Shown here: one piece after another, positions 26,426-36,296 of the stretch
Layout of the letters: each line of letters begins with the position of its first letter
Numbering within the stretch: the first letter of the stretch is position 1
NCBI RefSeq assembly: GCF_014384965.1
Contig: NZ_JACRSW010000010.1
Location: forward strand, 3,414 to 67,413
Reading direction: 5' to 3'
From: Jutongia hominis
Lineage (GTDB): Bacteria > Bacillota > Clostridia > Lachnospirales > Lachnospiraceae
DNA length: 64,000 nt
Position numbers and translations under genes: made by a program
Notes under the pieces: generated by a model
What the model saw: the letters and a program-made list of their open reading frames with translations, nothing else
Database searches by the model: none
Told to the model about the DNA's origin: nothing

Positions 26426-26454
26426 TTGACAAAATGCAAAACATAAATTACAAT
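26426..26454 (+). promoter_or_regulatory. Promoter of the atp operon
   Basis: TTGACA at 26426-26431 and TACAAT at 26449-26454 are spaced by 17 bases. Another TTGACA lies at 26415. The sequence after the -10 box, ATGCAAAC, is the same as in the gltB promoter. Confidence 0.75.
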
Positions 26455-26461
26455 GCAAACG

Positions 26462-26508
26462 ACTTGTTAAAGGGGACGGGATCAGGGACCTATTTGACAA
26501 GTTTTTTA
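26462..26508 (+). promoter_or_regulatory. atpB leader: hexaloop hairpin overlapping a terminator
   Basis: ACTTGTTAAA (26462-26471) pairs with TTTGACAAGT (26493-26502), followed by TTTTTT, a terminator with a 21-base loop. Alternatively CTTGTT (26463-26468) pairs with GACGGG (26475-26480), using three G-U pairs, around the loop AAAGGG with A1 and G4. The second fold blocks the first. It is the same loop as in the gltB leader, at the same distance from the promoter, but this stem is weaker. Confidence 0.5.
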
Positions 26509-26591
26509 TTTTTGCACGAATATTCATTTTTTAATCTAACAAGTCATAAAAAAGAAGATTTTTGCAAAAAAATTGATAAAGAAAGGAAGCG

Positions 26592-27284
26592 ATGATTACG
26601 GGAAATCTGGCAGGTGACTTATTAAAGGAATTAAATTGTGATACCGCATTTACCATCCCTGTATTTGGCGGGATTAAAGTTCCGGAGTCAGTTGTCGTTA
26701 CATGGATCATTATGGCAGTGCTGCTTATAGTATCGTTCTTACTGACGAGAAATTTAAGCGTGGAGAATCCAGGCAGGAGACAAAAGATGATGGAGGCAGC
26801 TGTGAGTGCCGGATATGGCTTTTTTGAAGATATTCTTGGAGAAGAAGGGAAAGAATACATACCATATCTGATCTCGGTTATGTTATATATCGGCGTTGCA
26901 AATCTGATCGGTCTGGTCGGGCTGAAACCACCGACAAAAGACATGGGTGTAACGGCAGGATTAGCGGTCATGAGTATTATTCTGATCGAAATGGCAGGGA
27001 TAAGAAAGAAAGGAACAAAAGGCTGGCTTAAAAGTTTTGCACAGCCGGTATGGGTGATCGCTCCCATTAATATATTGGAAGTTTTCATCAGACCATTGTC
27101 GCTGTGTATGCGTCTTTTTGGTAATGTATTAGGCGCATTTGTTGTTATGGAACTGATTAAATTAATATTGCCTGTTTTGTTACCGATTCCGTTTAGTTTT
27201 TATTTTGATATTTTTGACGGATTGATCCAGGCATATGTGTTTGTATTTTTAACATCATTATTTTTGAAAGAAGCTTTAGAATAA
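26592..27284 (+). CDS. atpB: F-type ATP synthase subunit a
   Basis: The 230-residue membrane protein carries the conserved PLSLCMRLFGN segment, whose Arg faces the c-ring carboxylate and is essential for ion movement. It forms the stator half-channels of the F0 motor. It is the first gene of a complete operon in the order a, c, b, delta, alpha, gamma, beta, epsilon. AAAGGAAG precedes ATG 26592. Confidence 0.93.
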   Translation: MITGNLAGDLLKELNCDTAFTIPVFGGIKVPESVVVTWIIMAVLLIVSFLLTRNLSVENPGRRQKMMEAAVSAGYGFFEDILGEEGKEYIPYLISVMLYIGVANLIGLVGLKPPTKDMGVTAGLAVMSIILIEMAGIRKKGTKGWLKSFAQPVWVIAPINILEVFIRPLSLCMRLFGNVLGAFVVMELIKLILPVLLPIPFSFYFDIFDGLIQAYVFVFLTSLFLKEALE

Positions 27285-27307
27285 ACAAAGAAAAAGGAGA
27301 TACGATT

Positions 27308-27532
27308 ATGTCAACATTATTAGCAATAGGAGCAGGTGTAGCAGTTTTAACAGGTATTGGAGCAGGTGTAGGTATTGGTATTGCAACTTCAAAAGCAGTC
27401 GATGCGATCGCAAGACAGCCGGAAGCTGACGGAAAGATCAGCAAAACATTGATCCTTGGTTGTGCACTTGCAGAAGCAACAGCAATCTATGGTTTTGTTA
27501 TCGCTTTATTGATAATTTTGTTATTACGATAA
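27308..27532 (+). CDS. atpE: F-type ATP synthase subunit c
   Basis: The 74-residue protein is a hairpin of two helices joined by the polar loop ARQPEADGK, with the ion-binding Glu56 in ALAEATAIYG. Na+-coupled c subunits such as that of Ilyobacter have Gln in the first helix and Ser after the Glu; here these places are Ile24 and Ala57. This favours proton coupling. A strong site AAAGGAGAT precedes the ATG, in keeping with the high copy number needed for the ring. Confidence 0.95.
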   Translation: MSTLLAIGAGVAVLTGIGAGVGIGIATSKAVDAIARQPEADGKISKTLILGCALAEATAIYGFVIALLIILLLR

Positions 27533-27581
27533 ACATAGCAAATCCGGGATACCGGAAATCATGGAAAGGATGGAATAGAGG

Positions 27582-28079
27582 ATGTTAAGATTAGATGGCA
27601 TTGTCTTTACCATGATCAATCTGATCGTTCTGTATTTGATATTGAGACATTTCCTGATCGGCCCGATTCGAAATATTATGCAAAAAAGAGATGAAATGCT
27701 TGCAAAGCAGTTTGCGGATGCCAAAGCAAAAGAAGAACAGGCAGCTGAAATGAAAACGCAATATGAAGCATTGATGCATGATGCAAAAGAAGAATCAAAC
27801 AGAATTTTGGAAAATGCCAAAGCAAGAGCCGACAGTGAATATGAGAAAAGACTGGATCAGGCAAAGAAAGAAGCAGATAAAGTGGTGCAAAGAGCAAATG
27901 TGGCTGCAAGTCAGGAAAAAGAAAAAATGCTTGGTGATGTGCAGTCGCAGATCAGTGCATTGGCGTTGACAGCCGCAAGAAAAGTATTGCTTGACGGTGA
28001 CACAAAAGAACAAAATGCAGCTTTTTACCGGGAATTTACGAAAAAAGCAGGTGAAACATATGACACAGATATCGAATAA
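27582..28079 (+). CDS. atpF: F-type ATP synthase subunit b
   Basis: The 165-residue protein has one N-terminal membrane helix (VFTMINLIVLYLILRHFL) and then a long charged coiled coil, the peripheral stalk. It matches the family length. Its end overlaps the start of atpH by 20 bases. Confidence 0.93.
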   Translation: MLRLDGIVFTMINLIVLYLILRHFLIGPIRNIMQKRDEMLAKQFADAKAKEEQAAEMKTQYEALMHDAKEESNRILENAKARADSEYEKRLDQAKKEADKVVQRANVAASQEKEKMLGDVQSQISALALTAARKVLLDGDTKEQNAAFYREFTKKAGETYDTDIE

Positions 28080-28563
28080 CTATGGATTGGTTTTGCTGGA
28101 GTCTGCTATTTTGGCAAATGAGATTGAAGATACAAAAAAAGTAATCTTTGAGCAGCCGATGCTTTTAGAAGCTCTTAAAAGTCCTATTGTGAGTCTTGCA
28201 GAAAAAGAAAAAATCATTGATGCTGTTTTCCCGGAAGGAATCAGAAAATTTCTAAAGGTTGTTGCAGTGCATCATGATTTTAATAAGATTCAGGATATTT
28301 TTGCGGCATATGACAAGCATAGAAGAAAAAAAGAGCAGGAGATCCTTGCAACAATCTATTATGTGCAAAAACCCGATACAAGAGAAATAGAACAGATACA
28401 GGAAACGTTAGCGAAACGATTTCATGCCCAAAAAGTAACGATCGAATGGATCGAGAAAAAGAAATTGATCGGTGGCTTTATCATACAGGTTGGCGACATC
28501 GAAATGGACTGGAGCATGGAAGGTCGTTTGCGGCAATTAGAGAATAAATTAACCAGGAGGTGA
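28060..28563 (+). CDS. atpH: F-type ATP synthase subunit delta
   Basis: The 167-residue protein has the helical N-terminal domain ([14 protein letters not shown]) and the C-terminal strand-rich end with [11 protein letters not shown], typical of delta/OSCP, which joins the stalk to the alpha-beta ring. ATG 28060 is chosen because it gives the normal length; it overlaps atpF and is probably translationally coupled. Confidence 0.9.
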   Translation: MTQISNNYGLVLLESAILANEIEDTKKVIFEQPMLLEALKSPIVSLAEKEKIIDAVFPEGIRKFLKVVAVHHDFNKIQDIFAAYDKHRRKKEQEILATIYYVQKPDTREIEQIQETLAKRFHAQKVTIEWIEKKKLIGGFIIQVGDIEMDWSMEGRLRQLENKLTRR

Positions 28564-28567
28564 TACT

Positions 28568-30076
28568 GTGAGTGCGATCAACTCAGAAGAAGTGATCTCT
28601 ATTTTGAAAACAGAGATTGAAAATTTTGATCTGGAATTTAAAGAGCATGAAGTTGGTACCGTAATCTGGGTAGGAGACGGAATTGCTACGATTTACGGAA
28701 TAGAGCATGCAATGTATGGCGAGATCGTTATTTTCGAAAATGGTGTCAAAGGAATGGTACAGGATATTCAAAGAGACCAGATCGGTTGTATCATTTTGGG
28801 AAGAGATAACGGGATCAAGGAAGGTACAAAAGTAACAAGAACAAAAAAGATGGCAGGCATTCCGGTAGGAGAGGCTTATCTTGGAAGAATCGTGGATGCT
28901 TTGGGTGCACCGATTGATGGAAAAGGTCCGATCGCTGCAAAAGACTATCGTCCGATTGAGCATGAGGCACCGGGAATTGTAGATCGAAAGTCCGTCGACC
29001 AGCCGTTAGAAACCGGTATTTTATCAATTGATTCTATGTTCCCGATTGGTCGCGGACAGCGTGAACTTATCATTGGAGATCGACAGACAGGGAAAACATC
29101 CATTGCGATCGATACGATATTGAACCAGAAAGGGAAAGATGTTATCTGTATCTATGTTGCAATCGGTCAGAAAGCATCTACAGTTGCAAAAATCGTAAAT
29201 ACATTACAAAAACATGATGCACTGGATTATTCGATCGTGCTTTCTGCGACAGCAAGTGATTCTGCATCCTTAGAATATATTGCACCATATTCCGGCACAG
29301 CATTGGCGGAGTATTTCATGTATCAGGGAAAAGATGTACTGATCGTTTATGATGATCTGTCTAAACATGCGGTAGCATATCGAGCATTATCTCTTTTGTT
29401 AGAAAGATCACCGGGACGTGAAGCATATCCGGGAGACGTATTTTATTTGCATTCCAGACTGTTGGAGCGTTCAAGCAAATTAAGTGAAGAACTTGGAGGT
29501 GGCTCGATCACGGCACTTCCTATTATTGAAACACAGGCTGGCGATGTATCAGCCTATATCCCGACAAATGTGATCTCTATTACGGATGGTCAGATTTTCT
29601 TAGAGAGTGATCTGTTCTTTTCCGGTATGCGTCCGGCAGTCAATGTTGGGCTTTCTGTATCACGAGTGGGTGGAGCGGCACAGACAAAAGCCATGAAAAA
29701 AGCATCCGGAACAATCCGAATTGATCTGGCACAGTTTCGTGAGATGGAAGTTTTTACGCAGTTTAGCTCTGATTTGGATGATACAACGAAGGCACAGTTA
29801 CGATATGGCAAAGGGTTGATGGAACTGTTAAAACAGCCATTATGCCAGCCGATGGATTTAGCAAGCCAGGTTATTACATTGGTATCGGCAACACATAAAG
29901 TTTTTATGGATGTAGACGAAAAGAAGATCAAAGAATTTCAGCATAAAATGCTTTCATTTTTTGAAACATCTCATTCGGAGATCGTTACACAGATCAATAC
30001 CCAAAAAGTTCTGACAGATGAATTGACACAGGCGATCGTAACGGCAGCAAAAGAATTTAAAGAGATGGAACCGTAA
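28568..30076 (+). CDS. atpA: F-type ATP synthase subunit alpha
   Basis: The 502-residue protein has the P-loop GDRQTGKTS near residue 170 and the arginine-finger region [10 protein letters not shown] near residue 365. It binds nucleotide at non-catalytic sites of F1. The start codon is GTG with AGGAGGTGAT upstream, overlapping almost the atpH stop. Confidence 0.96.
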   Translation: MSAINSEEVISILKTEIENFDLEFKEHEVGTVIWVGDGIATIYGIEHAMYGEIVIFENGVKGMVQDIQRDQIGCIILGRDNGIKEGTKVTRTKKMAGIPVGEAYLGRIVDALGAPIDGKGPIAAKDYRPIEHEAPGIVDRKSVDQPLETGILSIDSMFPIGRGQRELIIGDRQTGKTSIAIDTILNQKGKDVICIYVAIGQKASTVAKIVNTLQKHDALDYSIVLSATASDSASLEYIAPYSGTALAEYFMYQGKDVLIVYDDLSKHAVAYRALSLLLERSPGREAYPGDVFYLHSRLLERSSKLSEELGGGSITALPIIETQAGDVSAYIPTNVISITDGQIFLESDLFFSGMRPAVNVGLSVSRVGGAAQTKAMKKASGTIRIDLAQFREMEVFTQFSSDLDDTTKAQLRYGKGLMELLKQPLCQPMDLASQVITLVSATHKVFMDVDEKKIKEFQHKMLSFFETSHSEIVTQINTQKVLTDELTQAIVTAAKEFKEMEP

Positions 30077-30142
30077 CATAAAAATGTTATGTGAAAAAAA
30101 CTTTGCCTAAAAAAGACTTTGGCAAAGGAATGGAGGATGAGT

Positions 30143-31036
30143 ATGGCAAATACGAAAGAAATCCAGAAGCGTATGAAAAGTATACAGGATACCATGAAGA
30201 TCACAAATGCAATGTATATGATCTCTTCTTCCAAACTTCGCAATGCAAAGCAGCGGTTAGAAGATACAGAACCGTATTTTTATTCTTTGCAAATGGCATT
30301 TAACCGTTTTCTTCGCCATGTGCCGGATACAGAAAGTGTTTTCTTTGGATATGGCAGAGAACAGGCAGAAGAAAAGAAACGAAAAGGATATTTAGTGATC
30401 ACGGCAGATAAAGGTCTTGCAGGGGCGTATAATCACAATGTGATCAAGAAAGCACATGAACTTTTTGAGCAGAGTGAGCATAACAGGCTCTTTGTAGTAG
30501 GAGAGCTGGGCAGACAATATTTTGCAAGAGAGGGACTGGATGTAGATACTAATTTTCAATATACAGTACAAAATCCCTCTTTGCATCGTGCCAGAGTGAT
30601 CGTAGAACGTATCATGGAACTGTATATGCAAAATGAAGTAGATGAGATTGACATTGTATATACCAAGATGGAAAATGCTTTTTTAGTAGAGACAGAAGTA
30701 TTAAAGCTATTGCCTTTGGATAAAGAAGATTTTGAAAGTGCCGTACCGGTAGATGTTTATCAGGAAGAGTTAAAAGCAGAGCCTTCTTTGGAATCTGTTT
30801 TGGATCATATGGTTCCTAATTATGTAACCGGTTTTGTATATGGAGCTTTAGTGGAATCGTATGCCAGTGAACAGAATTCGCGGATGATGGCAATGGAAGC
30901 AGCATCAAAAAGTGCAAAAGAAATGCTGCAATTACTTCAGGTTGAATATAATCGCGTACGCCAGGCAGCGATCACACAGGAAATTACAGAAGTGATCAGT
31001 GGTGCAAAAGCACAAAAACGTAAGAAGAAAAAATAA
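30143..31036 (+). CDS. atpG: F-type ATP synthase subunit gamma
   Basis: The 297-residue protein begins MANTKEIQKRMKSIQDTMKI, the conserved N-terminal helix of the rotor shaft, and ends with the paired C-terminal helix YNRVRQAAITQEITEV. It turns inside the alpha-beta ring. ATG 30143 is chosen since GGAGG lies six bases upstream. The middle is slightly longer than in Bacillus. Confidence 0.93.
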   Translation: MANTKEIQKRMKSIQDTMKITNAMYMISSSKLRNAKQRLEDTEPYFYSLQMAFNRFLRHVPDTESVFFGYGREQAEEKKRKGYLVITADKGLAGAYNHNVIKKAHELFEQSEHNRLFVVGELGRQYFAREGLDVDTNFQYTVQNPSLHRARVIVERIMELYMQNEVDEIDIVYTKMENAFLVETEVLKLLPLDKEDFESAVPVDVYQEELKAEPSLESVLDHMVPNYVTGFVYGALVESYASEQNSRMMAMEAASKSAKEMLQLLQVEYNRVRQAAITQEITEVISGAKAQKRKKKK

Positions 31037-31064
31037 AGGTACTCATAGAATTTTCTGAACGTAG

Positions 31065-32534
<1,470 letters not shown>

Positions 32535-32587
32535 CAGAAAATGTGAATCAAAGCAGGAAGGAACTTCTTAGGAAGGGAGAACATAAG

Positions 32588-33004
32588 ATGGAAAGTTTTT
32601 TGGTAAAAGTGATCGCCTGTGACAGAGTTTTTTATGACGGAAAATGTTATCAGGTGACGATTCCGTTAGAGGATGGTGGAAAAGGTATCATGGCACACCA
32701 TGAAAATATGGTCTTTTCGATCGAACCGGGACAATTACGGCTTTTGCTGGAAGATGGTATCTGGCAGGAAGGTGTCGTTGGAGCAGGATTTTGTCAGGTA
32801 GTCAACAACCGTGTTACGATCATCGTTGATACCGCAGAATATCCCGAAGAAGTAGATATCCGTCGTGCAAACGAAGCCAAAGAAAGAGCAAAAGAACAGC
32901 TTCGTCAAAAGCAGAGCATTCAGGAATATTACCGTTCACAGGCATCACTTGCAAGAGCGATGGCAAGACTTCGTTACAGTACAAAAGATGATATCAATGT
33001 ATGA
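32588..33004 (+). CDS. atpC: F-type ATP synthase subunit epsilon
   Basis: The 138-residue protein has the N-terminal beta sandwich (GGKGIMAHHENMVFSIEPG) and a C-terminal helical pair with many Arg and Lys. Epsilon connects the shaft to the c-ring and can inhibit hydrolysis. ATG 32588 is used because GGGAG lies upstream; an in-frame start at 32543 would add 15 residues lying over the ribosome site. The operon ends here. Confidence 0.9.
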   Translation: MESFLVKVIACDRVFYDGKCYQVTIPLEDGGKGIMAHHENMVFSIEPGQLRLLLEDGIWQEGVVGAGFCQVVNNRVTIIVDTAEYPEEVDIRRANEAKERAKEQLRQKQSIQEYYRSQASLARAMARLRYSTKDDINV

Positions 33005-33027
33005 AAATTTTGAAAGATATATTAACT

Positions 33028-33063
33028 CAAAAATCCAGGCGTTGCACGCTTGGATTTTTGTTT
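33028..33063 (+). terminator. Intrinsic terminator of the atp operon
   Basis: AAAAATCCAGGCG pairs with CGCTTGGATTTTT around TTGCA, followed by further T. Confidence 0.9.
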
Positions 33064-33129
33064 CTTTTGGATTGTGACAGAAAAAGTATAAATATTAGTG
33101 ATATTATTATAAATATGCAAAAAAAGCTT

Positions 33130-33220
33130 TTGACAAAAGCACGAAAAAAAGCTATAATAGATGAAATGTGTAAGCATATATCGAAAAAAGAAAATTTGTG
33201 ATTTTTTACAAATTTTTTTT
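33130..33220 (+). promoter_or_regulatory. Promoter and terminator-like hairpin ahead of the glnA-like gene
   Basis: TTGACA at 33130-33135 and TATAAT at 33153-33158 are spaced by 17 bases. In the leader, AAAATTTGT (33191-33199) pairs with ACAAATTTT (33208-33216) and runs into a T tract ending at 33220, which can act as an attenuator. I looked for a hexaloop with A1 and G4, as in the gltB leader, and did not find one. The remaining 70 bases before the start hold a CTGC/GCAG mini-hairpin. Confidence 0.6.
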
Positions 33221-33288
33221 GCCCTGCTTTAAGCAGACAGATAAGCACGTTTGGTTAAAAATTTAGGCAGAAAGGAATGGTGTTTAGA

Positions 33289-34599
33289 ATGGCAAAGTAT
33301 TCCAAACAGGATATTCTTGACCTGATCGAAGAAGAAGATATTGAATTTATTCGTTTACAGTTTACAGACATTGCCGGAAATTTAAAAAATATGGCAGCAA
33401 CGATCGATCAGATTGATAAGATCTTAAATGGTAAGTGTAAGTTTGACTGTGCTGCGATTGACGGATTTCGTGGAAAAGGATACGAGGAACTGTTTTTAAT
33501 TCCGGATCTGGATACTTTCGTGATCTTCCCATGGAGACCACAGCATGGAAAAGTAGCACGTTTTATTTGTGACGTGGTAAAACCGGATGGTACTCCTTTT
33601 GAAGGAGACAGCAGATATATTTTAAAAAGAGCGATCAATCAGGCAAAAGAGATGGGATTTGAACTTGATGTTGCGATCAAGAGTGAATTCTTTTTGTTTG
33701 ATTTGGACGAAAACGGAGAGCCGACCAATCATACAACTGAGAAGGGCGGCTATTTTGATATAGGGCCGACAGATGGCGGTGAGAATACGCGACGTGATAT
33801 GGTTCTTTATCTTGCGGATATGGGAATAGAAGTCGAATCTTCTTATCATTCGGATGAAGCAGCCCAGCATGTACTGGATCTGAGCCATGTAGATGCACTT
33901 TCGATGGCAGACGATATTATGACAACACGTCTGGTAGTCAGAACCGTTGCCAGAAGACATGGATGCCATGGAACTTTTATGCCTAAGCCAAAGGAAAATG
34001 TAAAAGGTTCCGGAGCACATTATACCTTTTCTGTATGCAAAGATGGTAAGAATATTTTCAGTGATTCATCGGATGAACTTGGTGTCAGCAAAGAAGGATA
34101 TCAGTTTATGACAGGAATACTCAGACATATTGCAAGTATGACATTAGTCAATAACCCAATCGTAAATTCTTATAAACGTTTGATACCGGGATATTTAGCA
34201 CCGATCAGTGTAGGCTGGTCTTCAACAAACAGCAGTCCTTTGATCCGCTTAACATCTGTTGGCGGTGATGGTGCAAGAATTGTACTGAGAAGTCCGGATG
34301 GCGCAGCAAATCCTTACCTGGTGATCGCAGCCTGCCTGATGGCAGGTCTGGATGGAATCAGAAACCAATACGAAACACCGGTCAGCATGGACGATGGTAC
34401 CGAAGAAAATGATACGACAGAGCGTTTGCCAAGAACATTGCATGAAGCAGTCAAATATTTCAAGGAAGATGAATTTTTACAGGAAGCACTTGGTAAGCAC
34501 ATTTCACATCATTTGATCGTTACAAAGGATGCGGAATGGGATGAGTATTGCAAACAGGTAACAAAATGGGAAAAAGAGCGTTATCTTGGAACCGTTTAA
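33289..34599 (+). CDS. Glutamine synthetase type I-like protein, probably catalytically dead
   Basis: The 436-residue protein is full length and clearly of the GlnA family (FDIGPTDGGENTRRDMV, GSGAH, NPIVNSYKRLIPGY, SPDGAANPYL). Yet residues needed for catalysis differ. Counting from ATG 33289, the Glu positions known in Bacillus subtilis GS as 132, 189, 196, 304 and 333 are Lys131, Ser188, Val195, Leu303 and Val332. Glu133 and His244 remain. Loss of metal-binding glutamates and of the flap Glu (GYLAP instead of GYEAP) should abolish synthesis of glutamine. Ligand binding may persist. It is encoded just before an ANTAR regulator, and a complete type III synthetase is present at 49.9 kb, so a sensory role is likely. 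An ATG at 33277 touches the ribosome site and is not used. Confidence 0.85.
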   Translation: MAKYSKQDILDLIEEEDIEFIRLQFTDIAGNLKNMAATIDQIDKILNGKCKFDCAAIDGFRGKGYEELFLIPDLDTFVIFPWRPQHGKVARFICDVVKPDGTPFEGDSRYILKRAINQAKEMGFELDVAIKSEFFLFDLDENGEPTNHTTEKGGYFDIGPTDGGENTRRDMVLYLADMGIEVESSYHSDEAAQHVLDLSHVDALSMADDIMTTRLVVRTVARRHGCHGTFMPKPKENVKGSGAHYTFSVCKDGKNIFSDSSDELGVSKEGYQFMTGILRHIASMTLVNNPIVNSYKRLIPGYLAPISVGWSSTNSSPLIRLTSVGGDGARIVLRSPDGAANPYLVIAACLMAGLDGIRNQYETPVSMDDGTEENDTTERLPRTLHEAVKYFKEDEFLQEALGKHISHHLIVTKDAEWDEYCKQVTKWEKERYLGTV

Positions 34600-34633
34600 G
34601 GATGCATCATTACAGTAGATAGGAGGTTTTGTC

Positions 34634-35194
34634 ATGGCGGACATCATAGTGGCTTTTCCTAAATTGAATGATGCAAAAAATCTACGAAAACTTCTTATTA
34701 GAAATGGTTATGATGTAAATATGGTTTGTGACAGTGGTGCTCAGGTAATTGACGCTGTCAACCGTCTGGATGGCGGTATTGTGATCAGTGGATATCGTTT
34801 TTCCGATATGTATTATATGGATCTGAACGAATATCTGCCGAAAGGTTTTCAGCTTTTACTGCTTGCTTCGCCGGCAAAATTAGCAGAGTGTGATGTAAGA
34901 GATCTGGTATCACTTTCGATGCCGTTTCGTGTACAGGATCTGTTGAACACATTAGAAATGATGATGGTTCAATATAACCGCTGGAAGAAAAAGCAAAAGA
35001 ACAAACCAAAAGTCAGATCAGAGAATGACCGAAAAGTGATTACGACAGCCAAGGAACTTCTTATGGAGCGTAATCAGATGACAGAAGATGAAGCACATCA
35101 TTATATTCAAAAGCTAAGTATGGACAGTGCTACTAATATGGTAGAGACTGCGCAGATGATACTAGAACTCAATGGAAAGGAATGGGATATTTAA
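34634..35194 (+). CDS. ANTAR-domain RNA-binding antiterminator with degenerate receiver domain
   Basis: Residues 1-115 have the size and strand pattern of a response-regulator receiver, but the acidic pair near residue 8 is Phe-Pro, the phospho-accepting Asp place is VISGY near residue 52, and the conserved Lys before Pro is Met in SMPFRV. It is therefore a pseudo-receiver, as in AmiR. Residues 125-175 form an ANTAR domain (TTAKELLMERNQMTEDEAHH, then YIQKLSM), which binds hexaloop RNA hairpins to prevent termination. A coiled segment joins the two. It follows the glnA-like gene by 34 bases with its own TAGGAGG and leads into carA by one base. Likely targets in this window are the gltB, atpB and glnN leaders. 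Confidence 0.88.
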   Translation: MADIIVAFPKLNDAKNLRKLLIRNGYDVNMVCDSGAQVIDAVNRLDGGIVISGYRFSDMYYMDLNEYLPKGFQLLLLASPAKLAECDVRDLVSLSMPFRVQDLLNTLEMMMVQYNRWKKKQKNKPKVRSENDRKVITTAKELLMERNQMTEDEAHHYIQKLSMDSATNMVETAQMILELNGKEWDI

Positions 35195-35195
35195 T

Positions 35196-36296
35196 ATGAA
35201 AGCGTTTCTTATTTTAGAAGATGGTACTGTATTTGAAGGGACAAGTATTGGAGCAAAAAAAGAGATCATTAGTGAGATCGTATTCAATACGTCTATGACA
35301 GGATATCTTGAAGTATTAACCGATCCTAGTTATGCCGGACAGGCAGTTACAATGACATATCCTTTGATCGGAAATTATGGTATCTGTTATCAGGATATGG
35401 AATCAAAGAAAGGATGGCCGGATGGCTTTATTGTCAGAGAGTTATCCCGTATGCCAAGCAACTTCCGCTCAGAAGATACGGTGCAGCATTTCTTAGAAGA
35501 AAATGATATTCCGGGAATCTGCGGCATTGATACGCGTGCCCTGACAAAGATTCTTCGTGAGAAAGGTACCATGAATGGAATGATCACAACCAATGAGGAT
35601 TATAACCTCGATGAGATCCTTCCAAAATTAAAAGCATATATCGTTACCGGAGTGGTAAAGAAAGTAAGCTGTGATAAAAAAGAGGAATATGTACCGGGAG
35701 ATATCGGATCCAAAGAAGGCAAAGCAGATAAGAATGTAGCTGTGATCGATGTAGGAACAAAGAAAAATATTATTCGCTGTCTGTTAAACAGAGGATGCAA
35801 TGTAACAGTCTATCCATGTGATTTTGATGCAAAAGAAGTGATCGCATCCAAGCCGGATGGTATCATGATCACAAACGGACCGGGAGATCCTTCTGAATGT
35901 ACTGATATCATTGAACAGATCAAGATCCTTTCAGAAGCCGGAATCCCAATCTTTGCAATCTGTCTCGGACACCAGCTTATGGCACTTGCACATGGTGCAA
36001 AGACATACAAGATGAAATATGGTCATCGTGGTGCAAACCATCCGGTTAAGAACTTAGAGACCGGAAAAGTTTACATTTCATCACAGAACCATGGCTATGT
36101 AGTTGATGCGGATTCTATTGATGCTTCTGTAGCAAAACCATGGTTTGTCAATGTTAACGATAAGACAGTAGAAGGTCTTACATACATGGGCAAGAAAGTA
36201 AAAACCGTGCAGTTCCATCCCGAAGCAAATGCCGGTCCAAAAGATTCTGAGTTACTGTTTGATGAATTTATGAACATGATAGGAGGAAATAAATAA
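35196..36296 (+). CDS. carA: Carbamoyl phosphate synthase, small (glutaminase) subunit
   Basis: The 366-residue protein has the CPSase small-chain domain ([20 protein letters not shown]) and a class I glutaminase with the nucleophile Cys in FAICLGHQ and His-Pro-Glu in QFHPEA. It frees ammonia from glutamine for carbamoyl phosphate in pyrimidine and arginine synthesis. ATG 35196 follows the ANTAR stop by one base, so the pair is coupled, tying a glutamine user to the nitrogen regulator. An upstream in-frame start at 35172 is less likely. Confidence 0.95.
   Translation: MKAFLILEDGTVFEGTSIGAKKEIISEIVFNTSMTGYLEVLTDPSYAGQAVTMTYPLIGNYGICYQDMESKKGWPDGFIVRELSRMPSNFRSEDTVQHFLEENDIPGICGIDTRALTKILREKGTMNGMITTNEDYNLDEILPKLKAYIVTGVVKKVSCDKKEEYVPGDIGSKEGKADKNVAVIDVGTKKNIIRCLLNRGCNVTVYPCDFDAKEVIASKPDGIMITNGPGDPSECTDIIEQIKILSEAGIPIFAICLGHQLMALAHGAKTYKMKYGHRGANHPVKNLETGKVYISSQNHGYVVDADSIDASVAKPWFVNVNDKTVEGLTYMGKKVKTVQFHPEANAGPKDSELLFDEFMNMIGGNK

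Noticed and set aside
26531..27088. Open frame of 185 codons on the minus strand opposite atpB
   Set aside because: It is antisense to the conserved subunit a gene and runs into its leader; no start signal or family match.
33150..33288. ANTAR-type hexaloop in the glnA-like leader
   Set aside because: I checked each small hairpin before and in the terminator; none has a six-base loop with A1 and G4, so this leader is not listed as a target.
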